Shown: positions 34,725 to 43,746 of the stretch, one piece after another
Layout of the letters: the number at the start of each line of letters is the position of its first letter
Position numbering within the stretch: position 1 is the stretch's first letter
From: CBDANW01 sp965197825
GTDB taxonomy: Bacteria > Acidobacteriota > Vicinamibacteria > Marinacidobacterales > DATDRI01
Assembly: GCA_965197825.1 (NCBI GenBank)
Contig: CBDANW010000003.1
Location: forward strand, 2,418,001 to 2,482,000
Direction: 5' to 3'
DNA: 64,000 bases
Program-made: the position numbers and the translations under genes
Notes under the pieces: generated by a model
Databases searched by the model: none
Seen by the model: the letters and a program-made list of their open reading frames with translations, nothing else
What the model was told of the DNA's origin: nothing

Positions 34725-35843
34725 ATGGGACAAGCGTCCAGGATGACGGCGTCCTCCTCGAACGTGTCGACGAAGGGCGACCTCGCCTACCAGGCTGCAA
34801 TCCTGCAAGGCGTGTCCCGCACCTTTGCGCTCACGATTCCGCAGCTTCCAGGCGCTCTCCGTGACGTGGTGGGCAATGCCTATCTCCTGTGCCGAATCAC
34901 AGACACCATTGAGGACGAGCCCACGCTGTCCGCCGGGCAGAAGCAGGCGTTTGCGGAACGCTTCGTCGAGGTCGTGGCCGGTCGAGAAGCAGCGGAGCCG
35001 TTTGCGCGCGAGCTCGGCGCGGGGCTGTCGTCGGCGTCGACCGCCAGCGAGCATGACCTGATCGCCAACACCGCCCGGGTCATCCGCATCACAAACGGGT
35101 TTCGTGCTGCCCAACGAGGCGCGCTCGAACGCTGCGTGCGGATCATGGCGCACGGCATGGCGGAGTTTCAGCAGCACGTGACAGCCGCCGGCTTGAACGA
35201 CCTGCCCCACCTCGATCGCTATTGCTACCACGTCGCCGGCGTGGTCGGCGAGATGCTCACCGAGCTGTTCTGCGACTACTCCGCCGGAATCAACGAACGT
35301 CGCAACGAACTGCTCCCGCTGGCAGTCTTCTTCGGCCAAGGGCTGCAGATGACCAACATCCTCAAGGATGTATGGGACGACCGGCAGCGCGGGGCGTGCT
35401 GGCTGCCGCGGGACATCTTCCTTGAAGCCGGGTTCGAGCTGCGCTCCCTGTCCGCGGGGCAAAATGACCCCCGCTTCACCGACGGGCTGTTCACGCTGGT
35501 GGGGATCGCCCGCCAGCATCTGGCGGACGCGTTGCGGTTTATCCAGCTCATTCCGGCCCATGAAACCGGCATTCGCCGACACTGCCTGTGGGCCTTGGGG
35601 ATGGCCGTGCTGACCCTGCGCCGCATTCACGCGACGCCAACGTTCCGGAACGAGCGGGAGGTCAAGATCTCGCGCCGCAGCGTGCGTGCGGTCACCGTAG
35701 TCACCAGCACCCTGGTGCGCTCGAATTTGGCGCTGACACTCCTCTTCAAGGCGCTGACCCGCGGCCTCCCCCAAGCCGAAGCAGCACGGGCTCCGGACAA
35801 GCGTAAAAGCAAGCCCTTGAAGAGTATCTACCACAAGTCATGA
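34725..35843 (+). CDS. Squalene synthase (farnesyl-diphosphate farnesyltransferase)
   Basis: 372 residues. It condenses two farnesyl diphosphates to squalene, the precursor of hopanoids or sterols. The two Asp-rich Mg2+-PPi sites are LLCRITDTIEDEP and NILKDVWDDRQRG, and the signature YCYHVAGVVGEMLTELF is present. The architecture (QGVSRTFALTIPQLPGALRD at the N-terminus, no membrane helix at the end) resembles the single-protein squalene synthases of bacteria such as Methylococcus rather than the HpnCDE route. The start is at 34725 (MGQASRM) or 34743. It diverges from ispH across 186 bp, which links it to isoprenoid supply. The 3' flank is IS. Confidence 0.9.
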   Translation: MGQASRMTASSSNVSTKGDLAYQAAILQGVSRTFALTIPQLPGALRDVVGNAYLLCRITDTIEDEPTLSAGQKQAFAERFVEVVAGREAAEPFARELGAGLSSASTASEHDLIANTARVIRITNGFRAAQRGALERCVRIMAHGMAEFQQHVTAAGLNDLPHLDRYCYHVAGVVGEMLTELFCDYSAGINERRNELLPLAVFFGQGLQMTNILKDVWDDRQRGACWLPRDIFLEAGFELRSLSAGQNDPRFTDGLFTLVGIARQHLADALRFIQLIPAHETGIRRHCLWALGMAVLTLRRIHATPTFRNEREVKISRRSVRAVTVVTSTLVRSNLALTLLFKALTRGLPQAEAARAPDKRKSKPLKSIYHKS

Positions 35844-35849
35844 GACCAC

Positions 35850-35993
35850 GACATGGGCGCAGTTTCTTCGGAGTCACTGGGACACCCTTGCCGCTGCCGA
35901 TTTCTTCACCACCGAAATCTGGACTCCCGCGGGTCTGGTTACGTTCTACGTCTTGTTCGCGATTCAGCTGAAGACCCGCCGGGTCCATATCTC
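35850..35993 (+). pseudogene. rve transposase core scrap
   Basis: Reads WAQFLRSHWDTLAAADFFTT and EIWTPAGLVTFYVLFAIQLK, the first catalytic Asp region of integrase-core transposases (HWDxLAAxDFFTTEIWT). It differs from ISb (HWGAIAATDLFTVEVV), so it is another element, possibly ISf. Confidence 0.8.
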
Positions 35994-35997
35994 GATA

Positions 35998-36595
35998 CCC
36001 CGTCCTGTGCCAAAACTCGGCCCTTTTGAAATAGACCATAAATTAGCAGCTTGGTGTCTGTGTTTGCGGCTGGGCCAAGGGCCGTAGGCTTTACAATCGT
36101 CTGGCCCGAGGGTGTTATCTTCAGACCCATGATGACGTACCACGTCCAATTCCTACTGCTCGTTCTGGCTGGCTGGGTCAACCGCGAGCAGCAGGATGTG
36201 ATCGACTACCTGCGAGAGGAGAACCGTGTGCTCCGAGCCGGGCTTCGGGGCAAGCGTCTCAGGCTCTCTGACGACGATCGGGGCAGGCTCGCTGTCAGGG
36301 CCCAGGCTTTGGGCCGCGAGGCGCTGGCCCAGATTGCGTCCGTTACCACACCCGCTACGCTTCTGCGCTGGTACCGCTACCTTATCGCAGCCAAGTACGA
36401 TGGCAGCAAGAACCGGAGCCCAGGCCAACCTCCGACGGCGAAGGACATCCGTGAGCTCATTGTACGCGGGGCGCAGGAGAACCCGATGTGGGAATATACG
36501 CGCCTGCGGGGCGCACTCAAGAACCTCAAACACAGACACTAAGCTGCTGATTTATGGTCTATTTCAAAAAAGGGCCGAGTTTTGGCACAGGACGG
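35998..36595 (+). mobile_element. Internally deleted ISb with both ends
   Basis: A 598-bp derivative. It keeps the left end and the first about 137 transposase codons (from MMTYHVQFLLLVLAGWVNRE, 36129 on). It then jumps from GALKNL straight to about 65 bp of the right inverted repeat, ending TTTTGGCACAGGACGGG. The stop created after the junction is at 36540-36542. It could be mobilised in trans. Confidence 0.9.
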
Positions 36596-36925
36596 GGTGG
36601 CGGATGGTGAAGTCTAGAGCTATCCGGTCTCGGGCCAGATTCGACAATAATGGGACATTTTGTAAAACCCGAATTTGAGAACCATCGATTTTAGAGGGAC
36701 TTACGTCCGTACACGTCCATACACCTAGAGGGGGGTTTCTCAGAATGTGGGGTCAAATTACGAATATAAAACGAAACTGTCTATCGTGCGCCGTATCAGA
36801 ATTGGCGTCTTACAGCGCGATGGCACGCCGCAGGCTTCTGGTCTGTGTCGGTCGACCTTCCTCGATAAGCCCGCTAATTCCCATAGTGTTGCCCAAACAG
36901 CGCAAATTCTAATAATGATGGCGGC
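36596..36925. other. Gene-free stretch
   Basis: No convincing gene. Part (about 36795-36920) resembles 41515-41780, with a shared GCGnCnTACAGCGCGATGGCACG-type block and a shared AATTCTnATAATGATG block, so both may stem from one larger mobile region. Confidence 0.45.
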
Positions 36926-37526
36926 GGGGATGTCCCGCCGGATGTTGAATTTGGGGTAGCGGCGGCTCCTTGGCCGGCCTAAGAATAGGTCTGCCAATAA
37001 ACCGTCTCCAGAGGGGGACAAGGAGCCACCAATGCCTAGGAAATCGAAGAAGCCAGTAAGAAAGCAAACGCACTCGCCTACGGGCAAGGTAGTTGGCCAA
37101 GTCGGTCAGATACTGCTACCGATGATAGCTGGGATCGCGGCCACGAAGGCGGATCTGACGGAATGGGTGTACGAGCAAGGACTGACAGCTCTGCACCTAC
37201 TGCTCAGAGAGGACGCCGAGGAGATCGCGGGGCTCAAGGGCAAGCACGAGAAGGAGCGAACTCATAACCACTGGGGGAGCACGAACGGAGAGCTGAGCTT
37301 CGGTGGTCGTCGCATCCAAGTGTCGCGACCTCGAGTTCGCTCGAAGTCGGGCGAGGAGGCGTCGCCTCCACACTTCGAAGCCTTCCGCGAAGAAGACCCG
37401 CTTCCAGAGCGAGTGTTGAATCAGATCTTGGTGGGGGTATCGACCCGAAATTACGAATCGAGTCTGGACAAACCCACGGCCAAGTTGAAGTCTCGTGACC
37501 TTGCCCAGGAAAAGTGGACAGGTTGA

Positions 37527-38405
37527 TTATCTCGCATGAGCCGTTTTGAGGTCATGAATCCGTTCGAACACCATTGGGCTGTTGTAATCGAGTGACGAGT
37601 GGAGTCGATACGGATTGTAGAACCCCTCGATGTAGCTCGCGACCGCGTCTTTGGCCATACGTCGTGTTGGCCAACTACACCGGTGGAGGAGCTCGGTCTT
37701 GAGCGTGCCTAAGAAGCTCTCGGTCACGGCGTTGTCCCAGCAATCACCCTTGCGGCTCATCGAGCACACGATGCCGTACTCATCGAGCACGGCCTGGTAG
37801 GTCGCAGCCGCGTATTGAGTACCACGGTCTGAATGATGCACCAAGCCACTTTCCGGCAGGCGGCGCCCCAAGGCCATGTGAAGCGCCTCGAGAGCAAGCT
37901 CCGCGCGCAGGTGGGGCTGCATCGCCCAGCCTACGACACGACGCGAGAACAGATCGAGGATGACCGCCAAGTAGAGCCAGCCTTCCCAAGTCCGGATGTA
38001 GGTTATGTCCGTCACCCAGAACTGGTTCGGTCGTTCGGCTTCGAAGTTCCGGCCGAGCACGTTGGGTGCGATGGGGCGATCGTGCTTGCTGTCGGTCGTG
38101 CGGCGAAAACGCTTGCTGGGCAGACCCTGCAGGCCCATCTCACGCATCAGCCGTGCCACTCGCTGCTTGCCTACCTCGACGTTCTCCCCGTCAAGCTGGC
38201 GACGTACACGCTCCCTGCCGTAGGTACCACGGCTATGGGCGTGGATCGCTTGGATGCGCAGCTTCAGCTTCCCATCCTCACACTGTCGCTTGCTGGGCGC
38301 GCGCTTCATCTGAGCGTAGTAGCCGCTGGTCGATACCCTCAGAACTCGGCACATCACCCGCACCGGGTAGTTGGCCCGCTCCGCGTGAATGGATTTGAAT
38401 CTCAT
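37527..38405 (-). CDS. IS3-family transposase OrfB
   Basis: 292 residues from an ATG at 38405, though it is normally made as an OrfAB fusion by frameshifting at 38435-38441. The rve core shows the DDE triad in FWVTDITYIRTW, HHSDRGTQYAAATY and WDNAVTESFLGTLKTE. HTH_21-like region at the N-terminus (RGTYGRERVRRQL). The C-terminus reads YIEGFYNPYRLHSSLDYNSP. Typical of the IS51/IS407 branch. Intact. Confidence 0.95.
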   Translation of the reverse strand: MRFKSIHAERANYPVRVMCRVLRVSTSGYYAQMKRAPSKRQCEDGKLKLRIQAIHAHSRGTYGRERVRRQLDGENVEVGKQRVARLMREMGLQGLPSKRFRRTTDSKHDRPIAPNVLGRNFEAERPNQFWVTDITYIRTWEGWLYLAVILDLFSRRVVGWAMQPHLRAELALEALHMALGRRLPESGLVHHSDRGTQYAAATYQAVLDEYGIVCSMSRKGDCWDNAVTESFLGTLKTELLHRCSWPTRRMAKDAVASYIEGFYNPYRLHSSLDYNSPMVFERIHDLKTAHAR

Positions 38406-38740
38406 TCGCTTTCCTTCGCGAAGAAGGCCGCCGCCTTTTTTAATATTTCTCGCTCTTGCTCCAACGTACGCACTCGACGCCGTAGCGAACGGAGCTCATC
38501 ACGTTCCGCCGTCGTCAGAGCCTCGCGTGGACCTTCACCGTGATCAACTTTGTATTGTTTCACCCAGTTTCGAAGGGCCGATTCCGTCAGGTCCAGTTCC
38601 TTAGCGACCTGGCCGATGCTGCCCTCGCCCTCCCTGAACAGCCGGACCGCTTCCTTCTTGAACTCCCCCGTGAACTTCCTGCGTCGTCGTTCTCCCATGG
38701 ACGCCTCCAGGCGCATTGTCGCGCCTCGGTTGATGTCCAC
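38402..38740 (-). CDS. IS3-family transposase OrfA
   Basis: 112 residues from 38740. The internal start at 38698 (MGERRRRKFTGEFKKEAVRL) gives the usual 98-residue form. Holds the HTH of transposase_8 (GSIGQVAKELDLTESALRNW) and a C-terminal leucine zipper (LRSLRRRVRTLEQEREILKK). The frame overlaps OrfB by 4 bases. Confidence 0.93.
   Translation of the reverse strand: MDINRGATMRLEASMGERRRRKFTGEFKKEAVRLFREGEGSIGQVAKELDLTESALRNWVKQYKVDHGEGPREALTTAERDELRSLRRRVRTLEQEREILKKAAAFFAKESE
38435..38441 (-). promoter_or_regulatory. Programmed -1 frameshift site
   Basis: The heptamer A AAA AAG lies in the orfA frame and is followed by GC-rich sequence that could fold. A -1 slip here joins ...ILKK to the orfB frame (GGGLLREGKRMRFKS) without meeting a stop. 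Confidence 0.85.
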
Positions 38741-39713
38741 AAAACCCGGGCAGGGTCACTCGTGGCACGAGTAAGAGTGCCGCCAGCCGTCACCTCGTAA
38801 GCCAGACGACTAGGAAGCTCGAGGAATACCTGTCTCGGCGGCTAGAGGAGTTCGAGCTTGCGGCACTGATGCTGGATGGCCTTGAGGTGGCCGGACAGAC
38901 CGTCGTCGTAACTCTCGGTATCACAATAGATGGAACGAAGGTGCCCCTGGGTATATGGCTGGGCTCGACGGAGAACTCTCGGGTGTGCACCGCGATGTTG
39001 CAGGACCTTATCGAGCGAGGCTTGCGCGTCGATGAGTCGATTCTCTGCGTAGTGGACGGAGGCAAAGGCATCCGCAAGGCACTCGTCGACGTTTTGGGGG
39101 ACCTCGCGGTCATCCAAAGGTGCCAGATCCATAAACTCCGGAATCTTCGCTCGTACCTTCCCAAGTCTCGTCACGCCTACGTGCTCCAGACGATGAAGGA
39201 AGCCTACAAGTGCAAGAGTGCCGACAAGGCGCGCAAGCGACTTCAGGCATTGGTGTCGTGGCTCGAGCGAAACGGCTACGACGAAGCTGCCGGAAGCCTT
39301 CGTGAAGGGATGGAAGAGACACTCACGGTCGTGAAGCTCGCGCTGCCCGCCTTACTTCGCCAGTCTCTTGCCACGACGAACGCCATTGAGAATCTCAACG
39401 GAACCATTCGCAGAGTATCGAGAAACGTCAAGCGTTGGTAGAGTCCTTCCATGGTTCGCCGATGGACCGCTCTTGGCGTCGTCACCGCGCAGAAAAAGTT
39501 CCGGCGTATCAAAGGCTATCGCCATATGGGCGCTCTCGTTCACGCGCTTAGAAGCAAACAGAAATCTCTTGACAGCGATGAGTTTGCTGCCTAAGAGTAT
39601 TCACAGGTGCCGCCGCTACCCGACCAAATTCAACAGCGGCCGGGACATCCCCATGGCGGCACTATTAATGATAAAGGGCACCGAGCCGACCTCGCTCTGA
39701 CGGACGACCTTCA

Positions 39714-40373
39714 TCATCGCGGGTGCCGTGGGCGTATGGTTTTGATCTTCGCCCGCGGATACTTTGCCTTGACCTCTTTCGCGTAAGCCTCCCGTCGTCG
39801 GCGCTGGGCTTCAGGCCTATGGACTTCGTACCAGCGATGCGACCGCACCATCTGGGAACAGCTCGAGGAGCAGTATAGCTGACGCCGCGTCTTCACGATT
39901 AGACGTTGGCACGCTGGCCGGAGACACCGGGCGAGCCGGTGGCCGCTGTCCTCTAGGATCTCGACCACCGCGATCCAGAACGAGTTGGGCCACTCGGCCA
40001 AGATGCTTCGTTCGAGCTGTCCCTCGTTCTTTAACAACATCACTTGATGTGCGCGGATCTCTATCTGCACTAGAGGGGCATCCGGAAACGAGACGAGGTG
40101 ATCCAGCTTATTCAGGACCTCGCGTTGCAGGGCAAGCAGGGCTACGGGTGTGAGCTCATCATCGGTTGACCCGCGGGGAAGCACGCGACGAATACTGCTT
40201 AACCTTATTTCCGGCAGTTCTCTCGCCAACCGGTTGGCCGCCTCTGCTGTAAGTTCCGTCTGGGCGAACTCCACGAGTTTTGCCAGACGGCGGGTATGGA
40301 CCTGGCTTCGACGCCTCGTCGCAACGGATACCGACACCTTTTTGCGGCTCGAGCGTTTTCTCTTAACGGTCAT
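39714..40373 (-). CDS. Zinc-finger-like basic protein, unknown role
   Basis: 219 residues. The N-terminus is strongly basic (MTVKRKRSSRKKVSVSVATR). The C-terminus has a probable Zn site C-x4-C...C-x3-C in RCLRPACQRL and QLYCSSSCSQMVRSHRWYE, similar in outline to the CGNR zinc-finger family (LxxCxxxxCxxxFxxxxRRxxCSxxCxNR). The basic tail ends AKIKTIRPRHPR. A DNA-binding role is likely but not proven. It is transcribed divergently from the UPF0158 gene. Confidence 0.6.
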   Translation of the reverse strand: MTVKRKRSSRKKVSVSVATRRRSQVHTRRLAKLVEFAQTELTAEAANRLARELPEIRLSSIRRVLPRGSTDDELTPVALLALQREVLNKLDHLVSFPDAPLVQIEIRAHQVMLLKNEGQLERSILAEWPNSFWIAVVEILEDSGHRLARCLRPACQRLIVKTRRQLYCSSSCSQMVRSHRWYEVHRPEAQRRRREAYAKEVKAKYPRAKIKTIRPRHPR

Positions 40374-40425
40374 GGCTTATGAGTGTCCCTCCTGAATGTC
40401 ACAACGTTAAATTATATTACAAATG

Positions 40426-40466
40426 TTGCACATCTATTTCAAACCCGCTATGTTGTTCATGAACAA
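40426..40466 (+). promoter_or_regulatory. Promoter with palindromic operator
   Basis: A -35 box TTGCAC (40426-40431), a 17-bp spacer and a -10 box TATGTT (40449-40454). The perfect 14-bp palindrome TTGTTCATGAACAA (40453-40466) overlaps the -10 and the likely start site. A second imperfect palindrome ACAACGTT...AATGTTGC surrounds the -35. The arrangement suggests repression by a dimeric regulator. Confidence 0.6.
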
Positions 40467-40480
40467 AGAGAACCTGAGAC

Positions 40481-40651
40481 ATGACGAAACGCCGTTCACG
40501 CCGTCGCACCAAGGCCGCGCGCCCGCGTGCCACCGTGCCGAGAGCTGCACCTGCTGAAGACGCTGCTCCCAGCCGCGATCCGGGAGATTGGACGATGCGG
40601 GAGTGCCCTCGCCAGTCGGGTGATGCGGAGCCGGAACGGTCTACAATTTAG
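40481..40651 (+). CDS. Small Arg-rich protein
   Basis: 56 residues. The ATG at 40481 lies 27 bases after the -10 box, and the reading frame starts MTKRRSRRRTKAARPRATVP and ends AEPERSTI. The composition is very basic at the N-terminus and acidic later. It resembles the basic N-terminus of the divergent protein at 39714-40373 (MTVKRKRSSRKK). The promoter position supports it. The role is unknown. Confidence 0.45.
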   Translation: MTKRRSRRRTKAARPRATVPRAAPAEDAAPSRDPGDWTMRECPRQSGDAEPERSTI

Positions 40652-40671
40652 CGAGTGAAGGGAGCCTCAAC

Positions 40672-41154
40672 ATGGCTAGCGAGAGCGCCGGACTGAGAGT
40701 GGACAAACAAGTATTTATGATGGCTTTTGGCCGGGATGTCGATTTCCACGACAACCATCCACAAATGACCTACTTCGACCGGCGCACGGGTAACGTGCTC
40801 TGGCTCTGCGAAAAAGACGACGATGCCCCGTTTGAACTCGGTATAGACGCTGAAGACAACCGCCGGGACCGCGAACTTGTGGACGCAGATCCGGACAGAT
40901 ACTTGGCGATCCCCGGCCTCGACCACGGCGAGCATCACAATATTCTCAAGCAGTTCCTGAGATCGTCGTGGACTGACGATGAGAGGTAGCGCCATAGTGC
41001 GGAGGACGCACATTCTGGCTCGATCGGGAGATGGAAGAAGAACGTTAATGATGATGAGGCCGTTCAGACTTTTTACGATTACCGGGATGAACAATTCACG
41101 GCGTTGGCGGAGACATTTCTGCGGAATCACGGCATCGTCCTCGACTGGACGTAG
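40672..41154 (+). pseudogene. UPF0158-family protein with in-frame TAG
   Basis: The first 105 codons (VFMMAFGRDVDFHDNHPQMT, YFDRRTGNVLWLCEKDDD, DPDRYLAIPGLDHGEHH) match UPF0158. A TAG at 40987-40989 ends this frame, but the same frame continues without a shift as RHSAEDAHSGSIGRWKKNVN, VQTFYDYRDEQFTALAETFL and RNHGIVLDWT, to a TAG at 41152. This is the normal end of the family. The lesion is a single nonsense codon. The start has a GGGAG ribosome site. Confidence 0.8.
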
Positions 41155-41159
41155 TCTGA

Positions 41160-41515
41160 GGTATCTGGCTATAAACGATCTGGAGACCCGACGTGAGCGA
41201 TTGTTCCGTTTGGAGCGACACGCTCAGGAGCGAACCGTCGTCCTCGCCGAAGATCAGCTCCATCTATTCGAGCGCTACAGTGTTGACTTTCGATGTCGGC
41301 ACGTCGAGGCGAGCCGACCTGGAGACTCAACCAGGATTCCTTCTTCTGGGGCACACTCAACGGGGGTTGCCCTTGTCTACGTCCAAGTTCTCATCGACGT
41401 CTTCTGCTCGCTCGCCTTTGCGAAAATCTATACCTCCAAGATCCCCGTCACCTACTGTGACTTCTCTCTACGAGCTGGTCCTTGCTTTCTATGAGTTCTG
41501 GCGTTCCTGATCGGT
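41160..41515 (+). pseudogene. IS481-type transposase fragment, frameshifted
   Basis: Motifs appear over two to three frames: RRERLFRLERHAQERTVVLA, FRCRHVEASRPGD, LLNQDSFFWGTLNGG and VYVQVLIDVFCSLAFAKIYT SKIPVT. They follow the order of an IS481-family integrase core (RHVExxxPGxLLNQDTFYWGTLKGVG and the DxFCSxAFAK region). Confidence 0.7.
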
Positions 41516-41815
41516 GTCTTGCAGCGCGACGACACGCCGCAAGGCGCCTAGTTTGTGCCAGACGGCCTTCACGGATTTCGCGAAATTCGCCGCACTTTCC
41601 AAAATGACTGGATTCTCAAGAGGGTGCGAGAGAATAGTGGTGGCACGGGCCCAACCTGTTCGTCGTGTAGCGGCCGTGGCCGAGTCAACCTATAGGGGAG
41701 AGCCGATGGGTCTTGTTCAGAAGCGTGTTGATACCCACGGCGTCGATCCTAATGTCTCTAATTCTGATAATGATGACGGGCACGGAACTGACTCCCCGAC
41801 CGGGAAGATAAAGGA
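41516..41815. other. Stretch without a clear gene
   Basis: No protein family recognised. Blocks near 41515-41545 and 41758-41780 resemble 36800-36920. The 3' end holds GGGAAG and AAAGGAG just upstream of the methyltransferase start. Confidence 0.4.
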
Positions 41816-43023
41816 GTGTCATCGCCGGCCGAGGTTTCCGTAGTTACACTCACGAAACTGACGCCGCTTGCGGACAATCCCCGCAGCCACACGACCCGCG
41901 GCATCGACTTTATTGCATCGTCGCTCGATCGCGTGGGGGCTGCACGCTCGGGCGTTATTGACGAAGACCGTGTCATCCTTGCTGGAAACGGGATGCGGGA
42001 GGCCGCAGTTCAAGCCGGCTATCGTGATGCCATCGTAGTGCGCGTCGACGGAACGCGCCCGGTATTTGTCCAGAGGACAAACCTCAGCCCGCCCCAGAAG
42101 ATCCGGGTTATCATCGATGACAATCGTGCCAGTGAATTGAGCGGCTGGAATGCCAAGCTGCTCGATTATGCCGAGCGCGATCCCGATTGGGCTGCACCGG
42201 AATGGCGGGCTGCCGTAGGCCCCGAGAGAGCGAACGAAGGCCGCACCGACCCCGATGCGACTGTCGCGCCCCGGTCGACAACTATCGTGCGCGGCAACCA
42301 GTTCCGGCTCGGCGCGCATCACCTACGCTGCGGAGACAGCACCGACTCGGCCGATGTCCAAACCCTTCTCGGCGACCGGAGGCCCTGCCTCATGGCCACG
42401 GATCCCCCGTACGGAGTTCAATACGATCCGAAATGGCGTGCCGGCGTCGATGGCAGCAGGAAGCATGCTGTGAGTCCCGTGGCCAATGATGACCGGGTCG
42501 ACTGGACGCCCGCATTCCGGTTGTTCCCGGGAGATGTCGCTTACGTGTGGCACGCGGGCTTACACGGCGGGGTAGTGGCGACGGCGTTGCGCACGGCGGG
42601 GCTCGAGATCCGGTCCTAAATTATTTGGACAAAACAGCATTTCGCCCTGAGTCGTGGCGATTATCACTGGCAGCATGAGGCTTGTTGGTACGCCGTCCGT
42701 ACGGGTCGTTCGTCCCGGTGGACGGGCAGACCACGGTGTGGTCAGTGCCGAACAATAACCCCTTCGGTGGGGACGCGACGGCGGCGAACGCGCCCACCGG
42801 GCACGCGACCCAAAAACCGGTCGCTCTCTTCGAGACACCGCTCCTGAACCACACCGAGCCTGGCGAGGCGATGTACGACTCATTCGCGGGTAGCGGCTCC
42901 GCAGTGATTGCCGCGGAACGGCTGGGGCGCGTTTGCTACGCGATGGAAATCCTGCCCACGCATGTCCAGTCCATCATCGATCGGTGGGAAGCTTTTACCG
43001 GCCAGACAGCGGTGAAGGTTTAG
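41816..43023 (+). pseudogene. ParB-domain DNA methyltransferase, frameshifted
   Basis: The N-terminal ParB/Srx-like domain (LTPLADNPRSHTTRGIDFIA, RVILAGNGMREAAVQAGYRD) is followed by an N6-adenine/N4-cytosine methyltransferase: motif IV TDPPYGVQYD and, in a later frame, motif I YDSFAGSGSAVIAAERLGR. Frameshifts near 42615 and 42700 separate these parts (IIWTKQHFALSRGDYHWQHE lies in between). Such fusions are common in prophages next to terminase genes. The GTG at 41816 is the likely start. The terminase small subunit gene follows after 10 bases. Confidence 0.85.
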
Positions 43024-43033
43024 AGACTTTAAT

Positions 43034-43498
43034 ATGGGGGTGAGCCGCGCCCAGCGTGAACGCGTTGCCCTGCGGCAACAGGCTGTGCTGAACGCCTACG
43101 CAGTTTATGGAACGGTGGCCAAGGCCTGCGAGGTAGCCGGCGTCCCGCGCTCGGAGCACTATCGCTGGCTAAAGGGTAAACGCTACGCGGCGCGTTTTGC
43201 GGAGGCCGAGGAACAGTCCATCCAAGCGCTGGAGACAGAGGCTCGTCGCCGGGCACTGGTTGGGACGGAGAAGCCGCTCTTCCACAAAGGCAATCAGATC
43301 GGGCATGTTCCCGTTTTCAGCGACTCTCTCTTGATGTTTCTGTTGAAGGCCAAGCGGCCGGAGGTTTATCGCGACCGGGGTCTCCCTGCCCGCACCGAGC
43401 TTCCGGACGCCTCCGCATCCTCTTCTGACGCCGGGTTGCTGACGCGGATCAGCAGCGCTACCTTGGAGAAGGCTCTTGCCGAAATCACCGACACTTGA
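43034..43498 (+). CDS. Phage-type terminase small subunit
   Basis: 154 residues. An N-terminal HTH for DNA recognition (AYAVYGTVAKACEVAGVPRS EHYRWLKG), a central oligomerisation helix (RFAEAEEQSIQALETEARRR) and a C-terminal linker to the large subunit. It overlaps the large-subunit start by 23 bases. It is intact although both neighbours are broken. Confidence 0.82.
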   Translation: MGVSRAQRERVALRQQAVLNAYAVYGTVAKACEVAGVPRSEHYRWLKGKRYAARFAEAEEQSIQALETEARRRALVGTEKPLFHKGNQIGHVPVFSDSLLMFLLKAKRPEVYRDRGLPARTELPDASASSSDAGLLTRISSATLEKALAEITDT

Positions 43499-43746
43499 AG
43501 CTCTCCGCACCACGCTCCGCCCGGATGCGATTCGCGCCGAGCTCCGTCGGCGTGCGATGCCGACCACGACCAACGCGGAGCTCCTGCAGTACGTGGAGGA
43601 GACCTTTGGGGTGAGGATTCCGCAGGTTCGCTGCTGCGCCGGACACCGGACCCCCGCTGATGCTTTCTGCGACAGCTACTTCGCCCGGACGCCTGTCACG
43701 GTTTGGAACGCGTCCCGAGCTTTCGGGGGAAAGACCTTCCTGTTGA
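43476..43746 (+). pseudogene. Terminase large subunit, N-terminal fragment
   Basis: The first 90 residues, about 92% identical in DNA to 15514-15783, including the Walker A-like AFGGKTFLL. ISb begins at 43747. Confidence 0.9.

Larger units (their letters stand above)
37496..38758 (-). mobile_element. ISe, complete IS3-family element
   Basis: A 1263-bp element with inverted repeats beginning TGACCTTGCCCAGG and TGACCCTGCCCGGG. It is flanked by a 4-bp direct repeat CTCG (37492-37495 and 38759-38762). It has the two overlapping genes of the family. Confidence 0.94.
37032..39441 (+). pseudogene. ISc transposase, interrupted by ISe
   Basis: The 5' part is 37032-37495 and the 3' part 38763-39441. 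Removal of the insert and one CTCG repeat restores the frame. The TAG after NVKRW (39439-39441) and the open extension to the TAA at 39592-39594 are the same as in the other copies. Confidence 0.92.
36926..39652 (+). mobile_element. ISc copy 2, split by ISe
   Basis: Ends and leader are the same as copy 1. A perfect 8-bp target duplication ATGGCGGC flanks it (36918-36925 and 39653-39660). The transposase gene (37032-39441) is interrupted after codon about 154 by the IS3-type element at 37496-38758. It has a single KCKSAD unit. Confidence 0.94.
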
